From: Amphiura filiformis
Taxonomy: Eukaryota > Echinodermata > Ophiuroidea > Amphilepidida > Amphiuridae
Assembly (NCBI RefSeq): GCF_039555335.1
Contig: NW_027305502.1
Location: 372,001-436,000 of the forward strand
DNA: 64,000 nt
Direction of reading: 5' to 3'
In this document: one piece after another, positions 46,771-59,900 of the stretch
Position numbering within the stretch: the stretch's first letter is position 1
Layout of the letters: each line of letters opens with the position of its first letter
The notes under the pieces: generated by a model
Databases searched by the model: none
Seen by the model: only the letters and a program-made list of their open reading frames with translations
What the model was told of the DNA's origin: nothing
Translations under genes and position numbers: made by a program

Positions 46771-47050
46771 TTAAGGGGGTACTACACCCCTGCCCAATGT
46801 TGTGCCTATTTTTTGTATTTTTCTCAAAAATTATAGCGCATTGGTGACAAGTAAGATATGTATATTATAGGGGCAAGGACTACAACTACTACACTGGAAA
46901 TTTTATTTCAGCACAGACAGCAGTTGTGGAGTTACAGTCAAAAATGAGGGAAAACCATTGATCAATAAATCAATAACTACTTGCCTTGAGCTTGAGTTGC
47001 TGAATTTTCAGTGCAGTAGTTTGTAGTGGGGTGTAGTAGTACCCCCTTAA
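46771..47050. mobile_element. TTAA-flanked MITE (piggyBac-like), GGGGGTACTACACCCC ends
   Basis: TTAAGGGGGTACTACACCCC at the left; the complement 'ggggtgtagtagtacccccttaa' at the right. 280 bp, non-coding. The TTAA at each edge fits the piggyBac target sequence. Confidence 0.85.
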
Positions 47051-49085
47051 ATGGCTAAAACTGGAAATATTGGCTCCTGCCATCCCACTCGCCTTATAAA
47101 ATGCGCTGCGTGGTAGCCATAGGTTTCAACATAAGAAGTCCGAGTTTTGAGATATTTTCTCAAAATATCAAGTACTATAATCAGAAACCACTGAACTAAT
47201 ACTAGGCTTACTCATTTTTATTCATTTTCATGCTTATTCTAAATATTGTCATGAAAATTTACAATTCCAAATTTGACATCTGCGTGGCCGATTTACTGAA
47301 TGACCTTCAACGTGTTCAATTATTCCACCAAGCGTAAGTCAGCAATTAGTGTGATACCGTACGTTTATCAATACTAGGACCTCCTCGGAGGATGGTTTGC
47401 CAAGTTTAATACTAGTATATTTTAATTGATCAATTTTGCCGCTGACTTTTCCCTTTTCTTGTTATTTTAAAAACACACATTTCTGCTTAATTAATATTCT
47501 GATTCTGGGCTTATTTTGGTCCATTTCTGGACAACTTTGGGGTATTATTTTTTTAACATTTGAAATAATTTGCATTGACGCTGATGGGTGTGAATAAATG
47601 CGACAAAGGTTTATTTTAATAATAATGGCTTCTGTGTTGATGTGTTTGGGCGGGAATGTAACAATATTATTATTAACATTAAAACAGACATATTTAGAAA
47701 TTAGTATATCCGAAAATAGGATATGACCTTTGAACAACTAACGCTTTTATGCACTTTTGTTTTAGGCCAAGTAAAAATAAAAATATGTTTCTCGTCCGGG
47801 TTTTTTAAAATTAGGAGGATGTGGGGCTTTTTATTTTTTATTTTTTATTGGAAAACGACGCTAAACACCTGTATTTGGCACCATATTTTGGGTATTCGAC
47901 ATACAGATTGATATCTGAGAAAAAAGAGGAGGCCCGTTTTATTTTATTGTTTTGAGAGGGAAGGCCCCCCCCTTTTTTATAGTGATCACAAAACTCTTCT
48001 TAAATGATGTATTATGCATTTACAAAGCCGTAAAATAAGTTTCAACTTCTGAAACATCTTTTTCAACAAGTTATACATGAAAGATTACAAAATAAAAAGA
48101 AATTTGAAAAATCTGTAACCTTGTATTTTTTTTACTTGGCCTTATCAAAACACTCACATTAATACGTCAATCTACGAGTGTAAAGCATCTGTAATGCATC
48201 TGTACAAAAACATAATGCGTTTTGTTTTCTGTAGGTGGCATGATGAATAAAATGCGAAATGCGCTTTTTTGAAGTCAGAATTTATCCTAAAATATGCCTT
48301 AAGTACACATTTTAATGGTCAAGTTAATAATAAAATAGATTTAATACGAATTATTGTGCGCCACTGAGGGTTGATTTTAATTGATTCCCTTTTTATCTCG
48401 TGCCCACTTGTTTCCACCCCCCCCCCCAATAACATTAAAAGACCTGCCAAGGATGATTATATTCGGGATCTGACATTTCCTAATTAGCATGTGTCCAACA
48501 GTTATTTAAGTGGGATACGTAGGCCTATGATGTTTTTTGTACCTATTTTTAAAAACAATGATATGCTGACAAGCTATCACCAATAAGCCTGATTAGTGTT
48601 TATGGGTGTGTTTTTTTTATCACACGAGGACACAAATACGAACAACTAGTCGAATATGGCGCCATGATGAAAGTGACGTCAGGTCAGGTGTCAAATGTTT
48701 TCGACTTTTCGTGACCAAATACTACTTCTATTTCATATGTCATACCGTGTCACGCATTTCCTTCGTATTATTGATAGCAAGTCCTATAAATTTCGACATT
48801 TACAAAAAGTCATTCCCGCGTCAAATTCGCAATATTATTGAAAAACAAATCACTGGTGCCTGATGGGATTATTATAGCAGTTTGACCTGGGAGTTTGACC
48901 CATTTCCGGAGGGTGTGACCTTGCTAGAGGGCGTTTTTACTCTCTTCAAAAGGTACGATTCGCTAAACTTACGACACCTTTATGTGGTGACCCACACCAC
49001 TCCACGCCATACATAAATTCTGCCAGTCACATTTCCCCAATATGAAATTTTTTTAAAGTAAAATTTTAATTTTAATTTTTCTTCA
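47051..49085. other. Intergenic region without recognisable gene
   Basis: 47130-47290 is a diverged inverse copy of 34890-35060. A C-run lies at about 48417-48428. No ORF is supported. Confidence 0.45.
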
Positions 49086-49185
49086 TTAAAGTTTGGCGGA
49101 GGCAGGGTTCGAACTCACGGCGGCGGACTGCTTTGGACACACTATGATTATGAACCCAGCGCCTTAGACCACTCGCCCACTTGTC
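49086..49185 (-). pseudogene. tRNA-like relic or SINE head (Leu-type D arm)
   Basis: The minus strand reads 'gggcgagtggtctaaggcgc' and 'gagttcgaaccctgcctccg', matching A and B boxes of a long-arm (Leu-like) tRNA. The anticodon stem does not pair and an A-rich tail follows (about 49050-49085), so it is probably a tRNA-derived retroposed fragment. Confidence 0.55.
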
Positions 49186-49189
49186 TTGT

Positions 49190-50760
49190 TGGAATTCATT
49201 TGAAACTTATTTGAAGATATAACCGCAACTTCAACATAGGCCTACCACGTGACAAGCAAAGGCAGAAAACGTACCATATTTTGGAATTTTATTTCAAATA
49301 AAAACATTTATGTGTATTATTAGCGCTCAATTGCTGTTAACTGCGTGTTTTATACAAAAATCCAACGATAAGCATGATAACTGGGCGTCTATATGGACAA
49401 TACATTATATCGATTTTGACACGTGCTTGTGTCTCAGTACATTTCCATGGTCAGTAAAATACTATAGAGAAAAACCTACCATTTTCTTGTATACACGTTC
49501 GATGTTTTGATCAAGTATGTGAATATTCGACATTAGACCCAAATTATTTTTTCAGGAAATAAAAGATTAGATTACCATAAAAACGAAACAGTAATCTTTT
49601 GCCGGGTCTAATGTTATTTATACATAGAATTTTCAACGTTTTTTCTATCCTTATTCTTGCTCAATTAAAAAAATATTTTGGCGTATATAAAATTGAAATA
49701 AAATTCTCTACCTCATAAACGACATCAAATGTGCCACAATTGGGTATCACGAATCGTTATATATGATGTGCAGTTAATATTCATATTTTCTTTTATACAG
49801 AGGATGCTTCAGTTTTGACAGGAAAAATATTTTCTTGAAAACCCTCTCACTCGGTTATTTTAAAAGGTAACCACGCTTCCCTAGAATGTGCAATAAATTA
49901 GCATTAAAATTTTTCTTATTCTAACAGCAAGCGTTTCTAGAATGTATTATGGCGAAATGTGGTGTAGTGGTGACCTCAATACAATGACCAAGTAAGAGTT
50001 CAATGTGAATTATTCATAATCGATCGATAGCTTGCCTCACTTTGTAGATAACAAACCAACAGAATTCGTCATAGATATACGTTGCTAATAGAAAAACCGT
50101 GATTTAGTGTCATCCCCGACCTGACTTGCCTTTAATCGTGTAAATGCAACAGGTGCCGTGATGCCCTTAATGTCTTTTCGTTCGATTAGAGCAAAACAAA
50201 GTCACATCCGCCTACCCTGATATCATCGTTTACTATTTTTATACTGCGATGAAAATAAACCAGTTTGTATGGCGTAATCTGTTTAATTTAATTTTCTTTA
50301 TAAAATCAATTTCGACAAAGATTTTTACAGGGAATTAATCTGTTATTGTAATATACTCTAAATAATTGAAAGGTGGTACAATATATAAATTTAAAATCAT
50401 AATTTGAATTTGGTGAAAGATTTTTTTATGGTTTAAGTACAAATATTAGAAATAAACAGCTGCATATCATAAATCATATTGGTTCATTACACCAACATTA
50501 AATATATTTTATGATATTTTTGTACAGTGGTATACTCTCTATTTAAATTGGCTATACTTATTCTGTTAATTTATGTTTCATCATCTTTAATAATTCGACA
50601 CGGATAATAGTTTTCTATTTTGAAAGTTTTCACGATAACTGGCTCTTCGATATGTTTGGGAAGTAACATTTCTTTAATGCTATGATATCTTGCAAAGGAT
50701 TATCCACCATTTTAAGAATTTATAAATTAATTAAACGTATGTTTTATTAATTTCATTGGA
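49190..50760. other. Upstream region of the convertase gene
   Basis: AT-rich. Holds a short inverted pair (ttcgacattagaccc at 49527, gggtctaatgtt at 49603) and presumably the promoter and leader of the convertase. No TATA box or CpG cluster can be assigned. Confidence 0.4.
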
Positions 50761-50925
50761 ATGTATCTATTTTACGCTTTACTTTTGTCGAATTCACTAG
50801 GATTTATTTTATCTTCAAAGCAAGGTGCCGGACTTTATACCAATGAATTTGCTGTTAAGGTACTTGGTGGACATTTGGTAGCCAAAGAAGTAGCTGGTCG
50901 ACATGGATTTGAATATATAGATAAG
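50761..50925 (+). CDS. PCSK1: PCSK1-like exon 1 (signal peptide and start of prodomain)
   Basis: 55 codons ending ...HGFEYIDK. The donor is AAG|gtaatt, phase 0. Reading on without splicing meets TAG within four codons, so the exon is missed by simple ORF length cut-offs. Confidence 0.88.
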
Positions 50926-53900
50926 GTAATTAAATAGTGAGTTGTTTGTGTTGTTATTGTCGCCGTCGAAGTGATGTAATAATTGGTTTAACTACCACAG
51001 CAAGATGAATACAATTTTTGAATAGATCGCACTGCACTTCAAGCAGATAGCATTAATCACCTGTGTATATCTGCAATCATAGATTGAATACAATACCGCT
51101 CTTTTCAAATATACTAATCTTAGGTGCGAGTGATCATCATTTCTTTGACATCAATGGTTCGATGCATAGGTACCGCGTGTGAACGTTGTAGTGCAGGGCG
51201 ATCTAGGCCTATTCAAAAATTGCATTAATCTGTAATACTAGATGGATATCAGGCTAACAAACACCACTTTAACCATCTTGCATCATTTCTGGATTCAATC
51301 ATGCCCGCATTTGGCATTTTTTATCCATTGGGGTTCAGCAGTTAAGATTTGTAGACGCCCGGCTCTCGGGTAAGTTGTAACATGGCGATACTTGACCGGT
51401 GTATAGCTGTAATTTTGAGCCTTGTTGGTGAAATATAAACTTAAGGTATAAGGACCTATTTTAAACTGTTGCGATTTGGTTGTTCACAGCATCTTGCGGA
51501 TGGTAGTGAGATTTGGCAAAAATTGCATTGATCATTTCATAGCGAATGTGTAGAAAGATATTCTTTTGTAGGTCCGGTGGTTCTTGAGTTATGTTGTAAA
51601 GAGGGCTGAAACAACAACACTTTTGTAAAACGTATAAATCGTTAACAACATTAACAATAAATCAAGCAAGTTTTCAAAGTATATGATTTGTAGAATGAAC
51701 TTTTGCAAGACATCAAATGGTTGACTAAGTATTTTTGGTCGAGGCAGCCAAAAAGATCAATTTTCATTGTCTAAATAAAATATTAAAAAATAACACCTTG
51801 ATGTTTTGCAGAAGTTCAGCTTACGAATCATATATTTGAAAACTTGCTTGATTTATTGTTGTTAATGAGTTATGTTCGTTTTACAAAGATGAGGTGGTTT
51901 CAGCCCTCTTTACAACATAACTCAAGAACCACGGGACCTACAAGGGTATATCTGTGATATTTGAATCCTTCTATACACACTCGCTATGAAATGATCAATG
52001 CAATTTTTGCCAAACCATTCGCAGAATCGCGCGCAGGATGCTGCGAACAACCAAATCGCCACAGTTGAAAATAGTTACCAACCCCGTTTAACTTGACTGA
52101 TTATATCCACTAAGCAAAAATAGGTTTCAAATAAATTATCAGACTGGTTGTAATATTGGCGTTATTGCTGTAGTTGTTATTGTTGTTGTTTTGTGTGATC
52201 TATGGTTTAGTTCTAGTAACATGTGTTTCTAATATGCCCTTGACTGAGCCATAACGATTTCCATCAAATTTTAATTTTGTTATTCTTTACTCAAAAATGC
52301 TGCATATTAGTAATAACTGTCAATAAAGGTTTTTGTCCAATAAGCTGAAATAAGAAGGTAAAGTGAAAAAAAACCACTGGCCGTTTTAACGTGGAGTTCT
52401 ATGAGGTCCCTTATGTTTGAATACCGTAAAAACTCGATAGTTAGCATATATGCTTACTATCGAACGCTTTTGAAAACATGAAATTGTACCAAAGTCCGGC
52501 GCTTTATTAATTGAGCTAATGGGGTTGAGACACACATTTGCAGGTTTACTTGTTCGAATATAACTACATGTATGTGTATCGATGATTTGCTCAAAACCCT
52601 TTACACTTTTGTGGATGGGGCTCTTCATATTTTCACGTTTTAAAGGCGCTCGATAGTAAGCACATGTGCTAACTATCGAGTTTTTACGGTATGAAATTAT
52701 GTCCAAATTGCTCTGTTGACCTGACAAACAACAAATTTGGCTAATTCCATTTAGTTGGGACATGGGACATGCATGTAAACATTACAAATATGCCAAAACA
52801 ATCAGGTTTGAACAAAATGAACCAATTAGCCTATATTATAAGACCGCAATGGGTTTAGCCTTGCATGATATGCACCGCGTGCATACATTATCACGTTGTC
52901 GTTGTTGTTGGGTTTTGCTTTTGGAAGGTGATGTTTTTACTAATTGACGCATGTCTCTCCTATTGTTTTTATGCAGCTATATGGCTTTATTGTCGTCTTT
53001 GTTATTGTGGTTTCAAGCATTTCTTTTTCTCATTTGTTTCTTTTAGAATTTACCACTTACCTTTCACACCCAAGAGGCGATTAGAAGCTTACAGAATACA
53101 AAATAAGCATTAATACTGCTAGTGTTATCACTTACGTTAGAAACTTACGGACTCAGTGGACTTACGCTGTATTATATAGAGATGTTCGGCCTTTATATTA
53201 TTTGCCGGTGTAAACGTAGACTTTCTTTAGTTTGTATAGCCTTGTATATAAAAAAAAATCGGGATTATTTTGGTTCATTCGTATGTAAATGTCACACTCC
53301 TCCCCCCTTACACCCCCACAGACACACCTCTATTACATAGCACGTTGTATATAAGTCTTTCTCGATTACAAATGTGAGACTGCAGTAGTCGTTCCTGACA
53401 TTGAATAGGCTTGTAAAAAGAAAAGTGGGTCTTTGTAGGTGCGAACTATCAATTTAAAATCAATAGTCTTTCTTGGCTATTTGGTTGAAAATCACCTGCG
53501 AAGAAAAAGCCGTAAAGGAATAAGCATTACTGTGATAAAGAAACGTACGGTAGGGAGAACAGATTAGAAAAACATAGAAAGAGAGTGCAGATTAATTCAC
53601 ACCACGAAAAACAAAACATACAAAGCTACAAAAATAATATTTTTATGGAACGCCACAGTGGTCAAAACCATATTAAGAAAAAAAAATCTCTGAGGAAAAA
53701 AATACTAACAGAGAATGACATGACCACAAACGACGTTTTTGAGACGCGGCAGGTGATCATCGATTTTGGGGTTGTGTTGTTTTTTCTCTGTGATTTTTTT
53801 TCATCGGTGAGTTTCTCAATAGGCAGGTATTAAAACCGACAGCTATATGTGCAATGTACAGTTCCGCATGCGGAACTGTAAGCGGAAGTGTGCGGTACTG

Positions 53901-56900
53901 CATGCGGTACTGCACATAAACGGGTCCCAAAAAAGTTCCAATAGGGTTTTGTCACTGTGGGCGTGCCATATTAGAAAACGCAGACTGTGTAACATCAAAT
54001 TTGTAATGCTTCACGGCCATATTGCAAAGACTAAACGGGGTGTGTGTGGGGGTGTGGGGTGGGGTGTGGGGGGGTGTGGGGGTGTGTGGGAGCACATTAG
54101 GCCTAAACCAGGTAAACCAAAAGTAGGCCTACATTTGTTGTAAAAAAAAATAATTATGTGTCCATGTTTTGTACTCTTATTTTCGAAAATATTAAAATTT
54201 GACTTTTATTGCCAGTTAGTTCCAACTAAATAATTTGGATTAGCCTATGTTTCGTTTGGCCATTTCTAACATGTATAATCCCCAAAAATATTGCTGTCAT
54301 TATCTGGCATCGGGAGTGCTTAGGCTAGTCAATACAATAGTAGATTGCTACTTATGATTCGAAAGGAAGTTTTTGAATGTGTCTTATTTATAGGTTAATG
54401 TACAGGGTGTCCCAAAGGTTCCTTTAGCATTTTAAAATGCTGCACCACTTATACACATTTATCTTATGAACAGTGCCGCCGAGAGCCATTACGGGCCCAG
54501 GGGGTAAAATGAACGCACGGCCCCCTGAGGGGTCTTTTCTTTGCTTTTATGGGTCCATTTCTGTATGTTTTCTTTATTTTTACTAGCCCCTAGGACCCCG
54601 GGCCCGGGGGTAAGGCACCCCCTTAGCACCCCCTTGTCAGCGGCACTGCTTATGAACAATATGTATGAATTTCTGTAAAGAGGACACTTAAATTGTTTTG
54701 ATACCTATTAAAACTTGACCAATTTTCTTGTCAATGTTAGATTCAAATAATGATAGACACATTTTTATCGCATAATTAAAGCCATATTATAACATTTCTG
54801 TAAAAATAGATTAGTATTTTTTTCCCATAAAATGTTAGCTTTTACTCTCGATATGTCCCCTTTTAATTTTGAGCCGAATAAGTGAGGTAAAGCATAGAAA
54901 ATTGGAATTTACTACTAGCGCCCATGCATGTTACTCCTGCGGTTGTAATACGGTACGATCCTCTGGGTGTGTGTGTATGTGTATCCCGCACGCCGTGTAC
55001 GTACTGTGCATACGTGTTCGAATAATATTTCCATCGTAATAAACCGGCGTTTTATTCAAAATATCGGATTTTAACAAAACTACAGCACCTAAAGTCTTGA
55101 TTTTTGCAGAATATCTTTATTGACTAAAGTACATTACAATCGTGTAAAAACCAGAATTTAAAATGTTTTTGAGGGCGTTCTCCTCAGCAAATGTTATAAT
55201 ATCGCTTTAAGAAAAACATACATAAAATATTACAGCATGTAAGTCTGCTTGTGAATTGTTACTGGTTCACTCACAAAAAAATAAGACGCTTTAGCGTCCT
55301 CTTTCTTAAAATATGTGACCGTCCACGTCGAAACGCTCGGAAAGTCGGCCCCTGGACAATTTCGTTTTCTTCTCCGTGTTTAGAAAATATATCATTTGAC
55401 TTCAAACAATATCCAAAAGCGGAGTTATGGCTTGTTAAACTTTGCTCCTTCAGTAAAAGGGTACATTATTTTGGTGTTATACAATATTTCTTTTTTTCCA
55501 CATCGCTGGTATTACATATCAAATTGTCATAATTGGCGGTTAATCATCCTCAAGTCAACGAGGTTCAGGAATGTCCTCTCATTGTAGATTGTTAGGGAAC
55601 AAACCAAAAGATAGATGACGTCCTATAAACGTAACTAGGTTCGTTTCTCGGCCGACCCCCTCCCTCCCTGCCAGAAACGTTATAATGAAATGTTGACAAT
55701 TTTGACATAATAATAATAATGACACATTCTTCAGACCGATGTTTTTGTACAAACGTAATCGAGTTTTTTTACCCCCTCCCCCTAAACGAAACTAGTTTCG
55801 TTTATAGGACGTTATCGATCTTTTGATTTGTTCCCTTAGTTAACCCACCACTTAAACAGGATTTGGCCAAAGCAAACAAAGACTAGAGCTATTTGCTAAC
55901 TCTATAATACATAAGTATAAGCTTATTATCCTCTTCAACAATAGGATTAAAGATTGGCGTTTGACTAACACTAACATGAGTAACATGTAGGACAAACATT
56001 AGGTAAATATGAATACAACCTTTATGTACATTTTGCACTGTAACTCGAAATACAATTTGCCGACTTTACGAGCGGTTTGAGATGGATGGTCACATATTAG
56101 CATGAGTTTTAATATTGCTGGTCACCAAACGATGAATAAAATGTACGACATAATGTCTAATTTAGCACCATCTCAAAAATTATCTTAATTTTATGTTAGA
56201 GTTTCTACTTCTAATATTTCTGTTGGAGTGCAAGATTGCTTTAATAGGGCAGCTTTTCATTGCATCAAAAATAAGTCACTAAAGGGAAACATAATTAAAT
56301 TGAGCAAAATGAACCATTTTCTTTGATTTGATGACGTTTCCTAGTCTTAAATAAAATTCTTAAAATATAACTGTAGTGCCTAAACTTCGAAGTGTATACA
56401 TACAGGACGATGGTCCGGTCAACACGATTAATTAGGTAGTTGCTTGTTTTGCATCTGTTTTGAGAAACTCTAGTGACCGGACCGAATTTAAACGTCAGAA
56501 GGCCAAATCAAATAATTAAATATGGTAATCAATCAATCCACAACAAACATTTCTGACTTTAATAAAAGTTGATATCCGTGCTTTTAAAGGTTAATTGAGC
56601 TACAAATGAATTAAATGAAAAAGAAACTTATGTCAAGTTGGCTATTAAAATAATTGTACAAGTTTGCGCTTTTATAATATGTCTTTGGATCTTCTTTATA
56701 CGATAATACCTGTGAGAGATGTCATGGTTCAAAGTGGGAAAGAGGTTTTTGGGACACCCTGTATATCGTAATTGGTTTTATATAATTTACTCTTTATATA
56801 GATCGGAACATTAGCGGACTATTACCTCTTCAAGCAACAATCTATTCCTACACGATCCAAACGTAGCGCAGATACTCACATCAAATCGCTGAATGATGAC

Positions 56901-59900
56901 CCGAAGGTAAGGGACCAAACCAAAAGTTCGATGATGTCCTATAAACGAAAGTCCTTTCGTTACTGGGAGGGGGTTAATAAATCCGATTTAAATTTATAAA
57001 AAACTAGTTGAGATATCGGTCGAAGTTGGCCTATCGGGTTGGAATTTTCAACATTTTACACTTTCGTTTTAGCGTTTCGAACGGACTTTCATTTATAGGA
57101 CGTCGCGTCATCGACTCATACATAATTAATTATGGTTTGTTTCATAAGGTGCTTGTTGGAATAATATGAAATGACATGGTGTAGTAAATCGTGTACGTGT
57201 GGTGCTACACGGTGGTTAAAAAATAAAAAGTGTGTAAAATATAAAGGTTCAAACTAGAACCTATTTGTCATTGTTACAGAACCCTTCAAAAAATGATTTT
57301 ATAAAGAACTAAAACATACATATAAGTTCTAAAACCAATTTATAAACTTTCGTTTATAGGACGTCGTCGAACATGATATTGTGTTTTTTTTCCATAAGGC
57401 GCTTGTTGAAATGATATGAAATGACATGGTGTAGTAAATCGTGTACGTGTGGTGCTACACGGTGATTCAAAGATAAAAAGTGTGTAACATATAAAGGTTC
57501 AAACTAGAACCTATTTGTCATTGTTACAGAACCCTTCAAAAAATGATTTTATAAAGAACTAAAACATACATGTAAGCTCTAAAACCAATTTTGCTTCTTT
57601 GAAGAACCGTTTTGAGCTTTAAAGAAGCTTTGCAGAATTTAGTTTACAACCATTTTGGCAAATAGTACTTTTATGGTAATATTACGAGTGTTATTTCTCA
57701 CGGTTGTTTGATGTGATCATTTATTAATTTTCTAACTAACAAAACATTATTATAATGTTCAGTTTTAGACCTGAATAATACTAACAGCTTCATGTTTAAA
57801 TATGAAATTATTCATCTTTGCTTTTTGGTGGTAATTTTAATTCTATAAACTGTACATTTGTGTCAAAAATGAGGGCGCTATTTACATTTTAAATTTAAAT
57901 TGGTCAAATAATATGAGTTATACCTTACATTTCATGATAAAAAGTTTTTTGAAAATTCCCTTGTCATTTGTCAGTCTATTTGCTGATGTTCTAATACCAT
58001 TTAAAATGTCTACCCCTTGTAAAGATGCAAACAAGATTTTGGATAAAAATCATTGTTCAACTTTTCTTTAAAATGACTCAGTTTTAAATGCCATCAAACA
58101 ACCGTGTTCTTGGTTCTCAGCTATACTCTGAGAGGGTTCACGCCAATCTGAAGGGGTTCTTTAAAGAACCTAGGCTCTTTAAAACCAATGTAGAACCATT
58201 TTGATGAGGGTTCCACATAGAGGACAAAAGGTTCTAAAAACGACTGCACAGTGCCAGAAAATGCAGTAGCTGCCCTGTGAACATTTGGCAATTTACATAC
58301 AGTATATATATTGTACTCATTTTTGCTCAATTTCTATTATGCATCGATTTGATTTATACACCGATTGTTTTGACACAGTTTGAATTAATTTAGATTAACA
58401 CAAAGTAAGCAAATGGTACCATGTCCTCGCTCTCGAGAAGTGTATTAGCCTATTTAAGAAAATAGAAATAGATACTTTCATATACAATGATATTCACACC
58501 CAGGTATTTTACCGTTACTGCATTAAATATAATATAAACATTTAATAGGAAATCAGCACTCTAAACCAAGGATGCACAATATTATGTATACGCGAGCCTT
58601 GTTTCAAAATTAGGTTTGTAGAACGCCGGCCGGCCACACGTTCCACAGGTAACTCATATTAACTTGAATAAAAAACAAATAAAATGAAATGAAAATAGGT
58701 CAATATTACAAGTATCCGCAGTGTATACGTGTATCATGATCATAAAACGTGCTGAAAAATTGTAGTGTAGTCACACATTTAGGCCTACACGTTTATGAAT
58801 AGGAAATTAAGGGTGTGTTTTTTTAGAGAGATTGCGATTTCCAAGCGTACGTATCGAACGTACGTGGAATCTATTCAAAATCACTCTCCTGAGACGGGAT
58901 TTTGAATAGATTCCACGTACGTACGATGCTACGTTTGGAAATCGCAATCTCTCTATAGTTTTGCCGAATTCGGCAGAGTGACGAATCGAGAAGTTTGAGC
59001 AAATTGAGTTGATGCATGCTTCTGACTATGTTTTAGGTGATCTTTTATTTCCATCACAAATTAATGGAAAATACACTCTCCCCGACGTAGATACCGAAAT
59101 TTGGATTTGTCGAATTGCACCAAACTGCGATTAATGAATTTAGCAAAGAGACGAATCATAGTACTTAGCCTAACTGTACAAAATAGGTAGATCTAGCTGA
59201 AACCCGCGGATTTTCTGTATTAAGGGATCTGTAATGAGCGTTTTGAGCGTCTCGACATTATTTGTGGGACATGAGAGTACATCAGACATATCGAATTGCA
59301 TTCTGAATACGAAGAATGTCTTTCTGATATCAAATAATTTTCATTTTTTGAAATTCACGATATAATACAAATTTTATGACTTAAAATTTGATATTTTTCA
59401 CATTTTGATATATAACAGTCCTCGAAGTAAATTTTATAAATCTAATGATATATTCTTAAAGTGTATGTAGCTGGGAGGAAAAGCCGACGATCAATTGAAA
59501 ATTTTGACCTTTCATATTGAAGATATGGATTTTTCCCCCAAAAGACCTAATTTTTTTTGGTGTTTTGGAATTTCAAAAAATCAAAATTATTTGATATCAG
59601 AAGGACATTCTTCGTATTCAGAATGCAATTCGATATGTCTGGTGTGCTCTAATGTCCCACAATAAATACTGTCCAAACGTTCATACCCCACCCTTTAAAT
59701 GTCCTGCTATATTTGACACCAATGCATAGTCATGATAGTATAGCTATAGGACTCCTCCATCCAGGGATACCAAAATAAGTACAAACATTCCCCACACATA
59801 AATATGACGCTCTACAGAGTATCACAGAGAAATGCATCGCTATGACGTAATAATGTGAGTGCGTCTTCACGATACTGAAAAATCCTTGACAATTGTACAC

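Larger units (their letters stand above)
52692..54400. other. PCSK1 intron 1, unique-looking part
   Basis: Short ORFs here are AT-rich chance frames. Notable sites are the palindrome at 53857-53880 and a G-rich run at 54037-54091. Confidence 0.5.
54401..56763. mobile_element. 2.4-kb element with TACAGGGTGTCCCAAA ends, in PCSK1 intron 1
   Basis: The left end TACAGGGTGTCCCAAA is exactly complemented at 56748-56763. The interior holds two later insertions (54471-54648 and 55594-55836) and a segment repeated in inverse orientation at 60110-60600. No transposase frame remains. Confidence 0.7.

Noticed and set aside
11180..49185. Functional tRNA genes at about 11180-11256, 45430-45513 and 49086-49185
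   Set aside because: A and B boxes are present, but acceptor and anticodon stems do not pair and SINE bodies or A-rich tails follow.
52386..54143. Several 60-125-aa ORFs in convertase intron 1 (e.g. 52386-52763, 53585-53833, 53847-54143)
   Set aside because: One lies across a TACCGTAAA MITE, the others in AT-rich or G-rich intron sequence with no motif or splice support.
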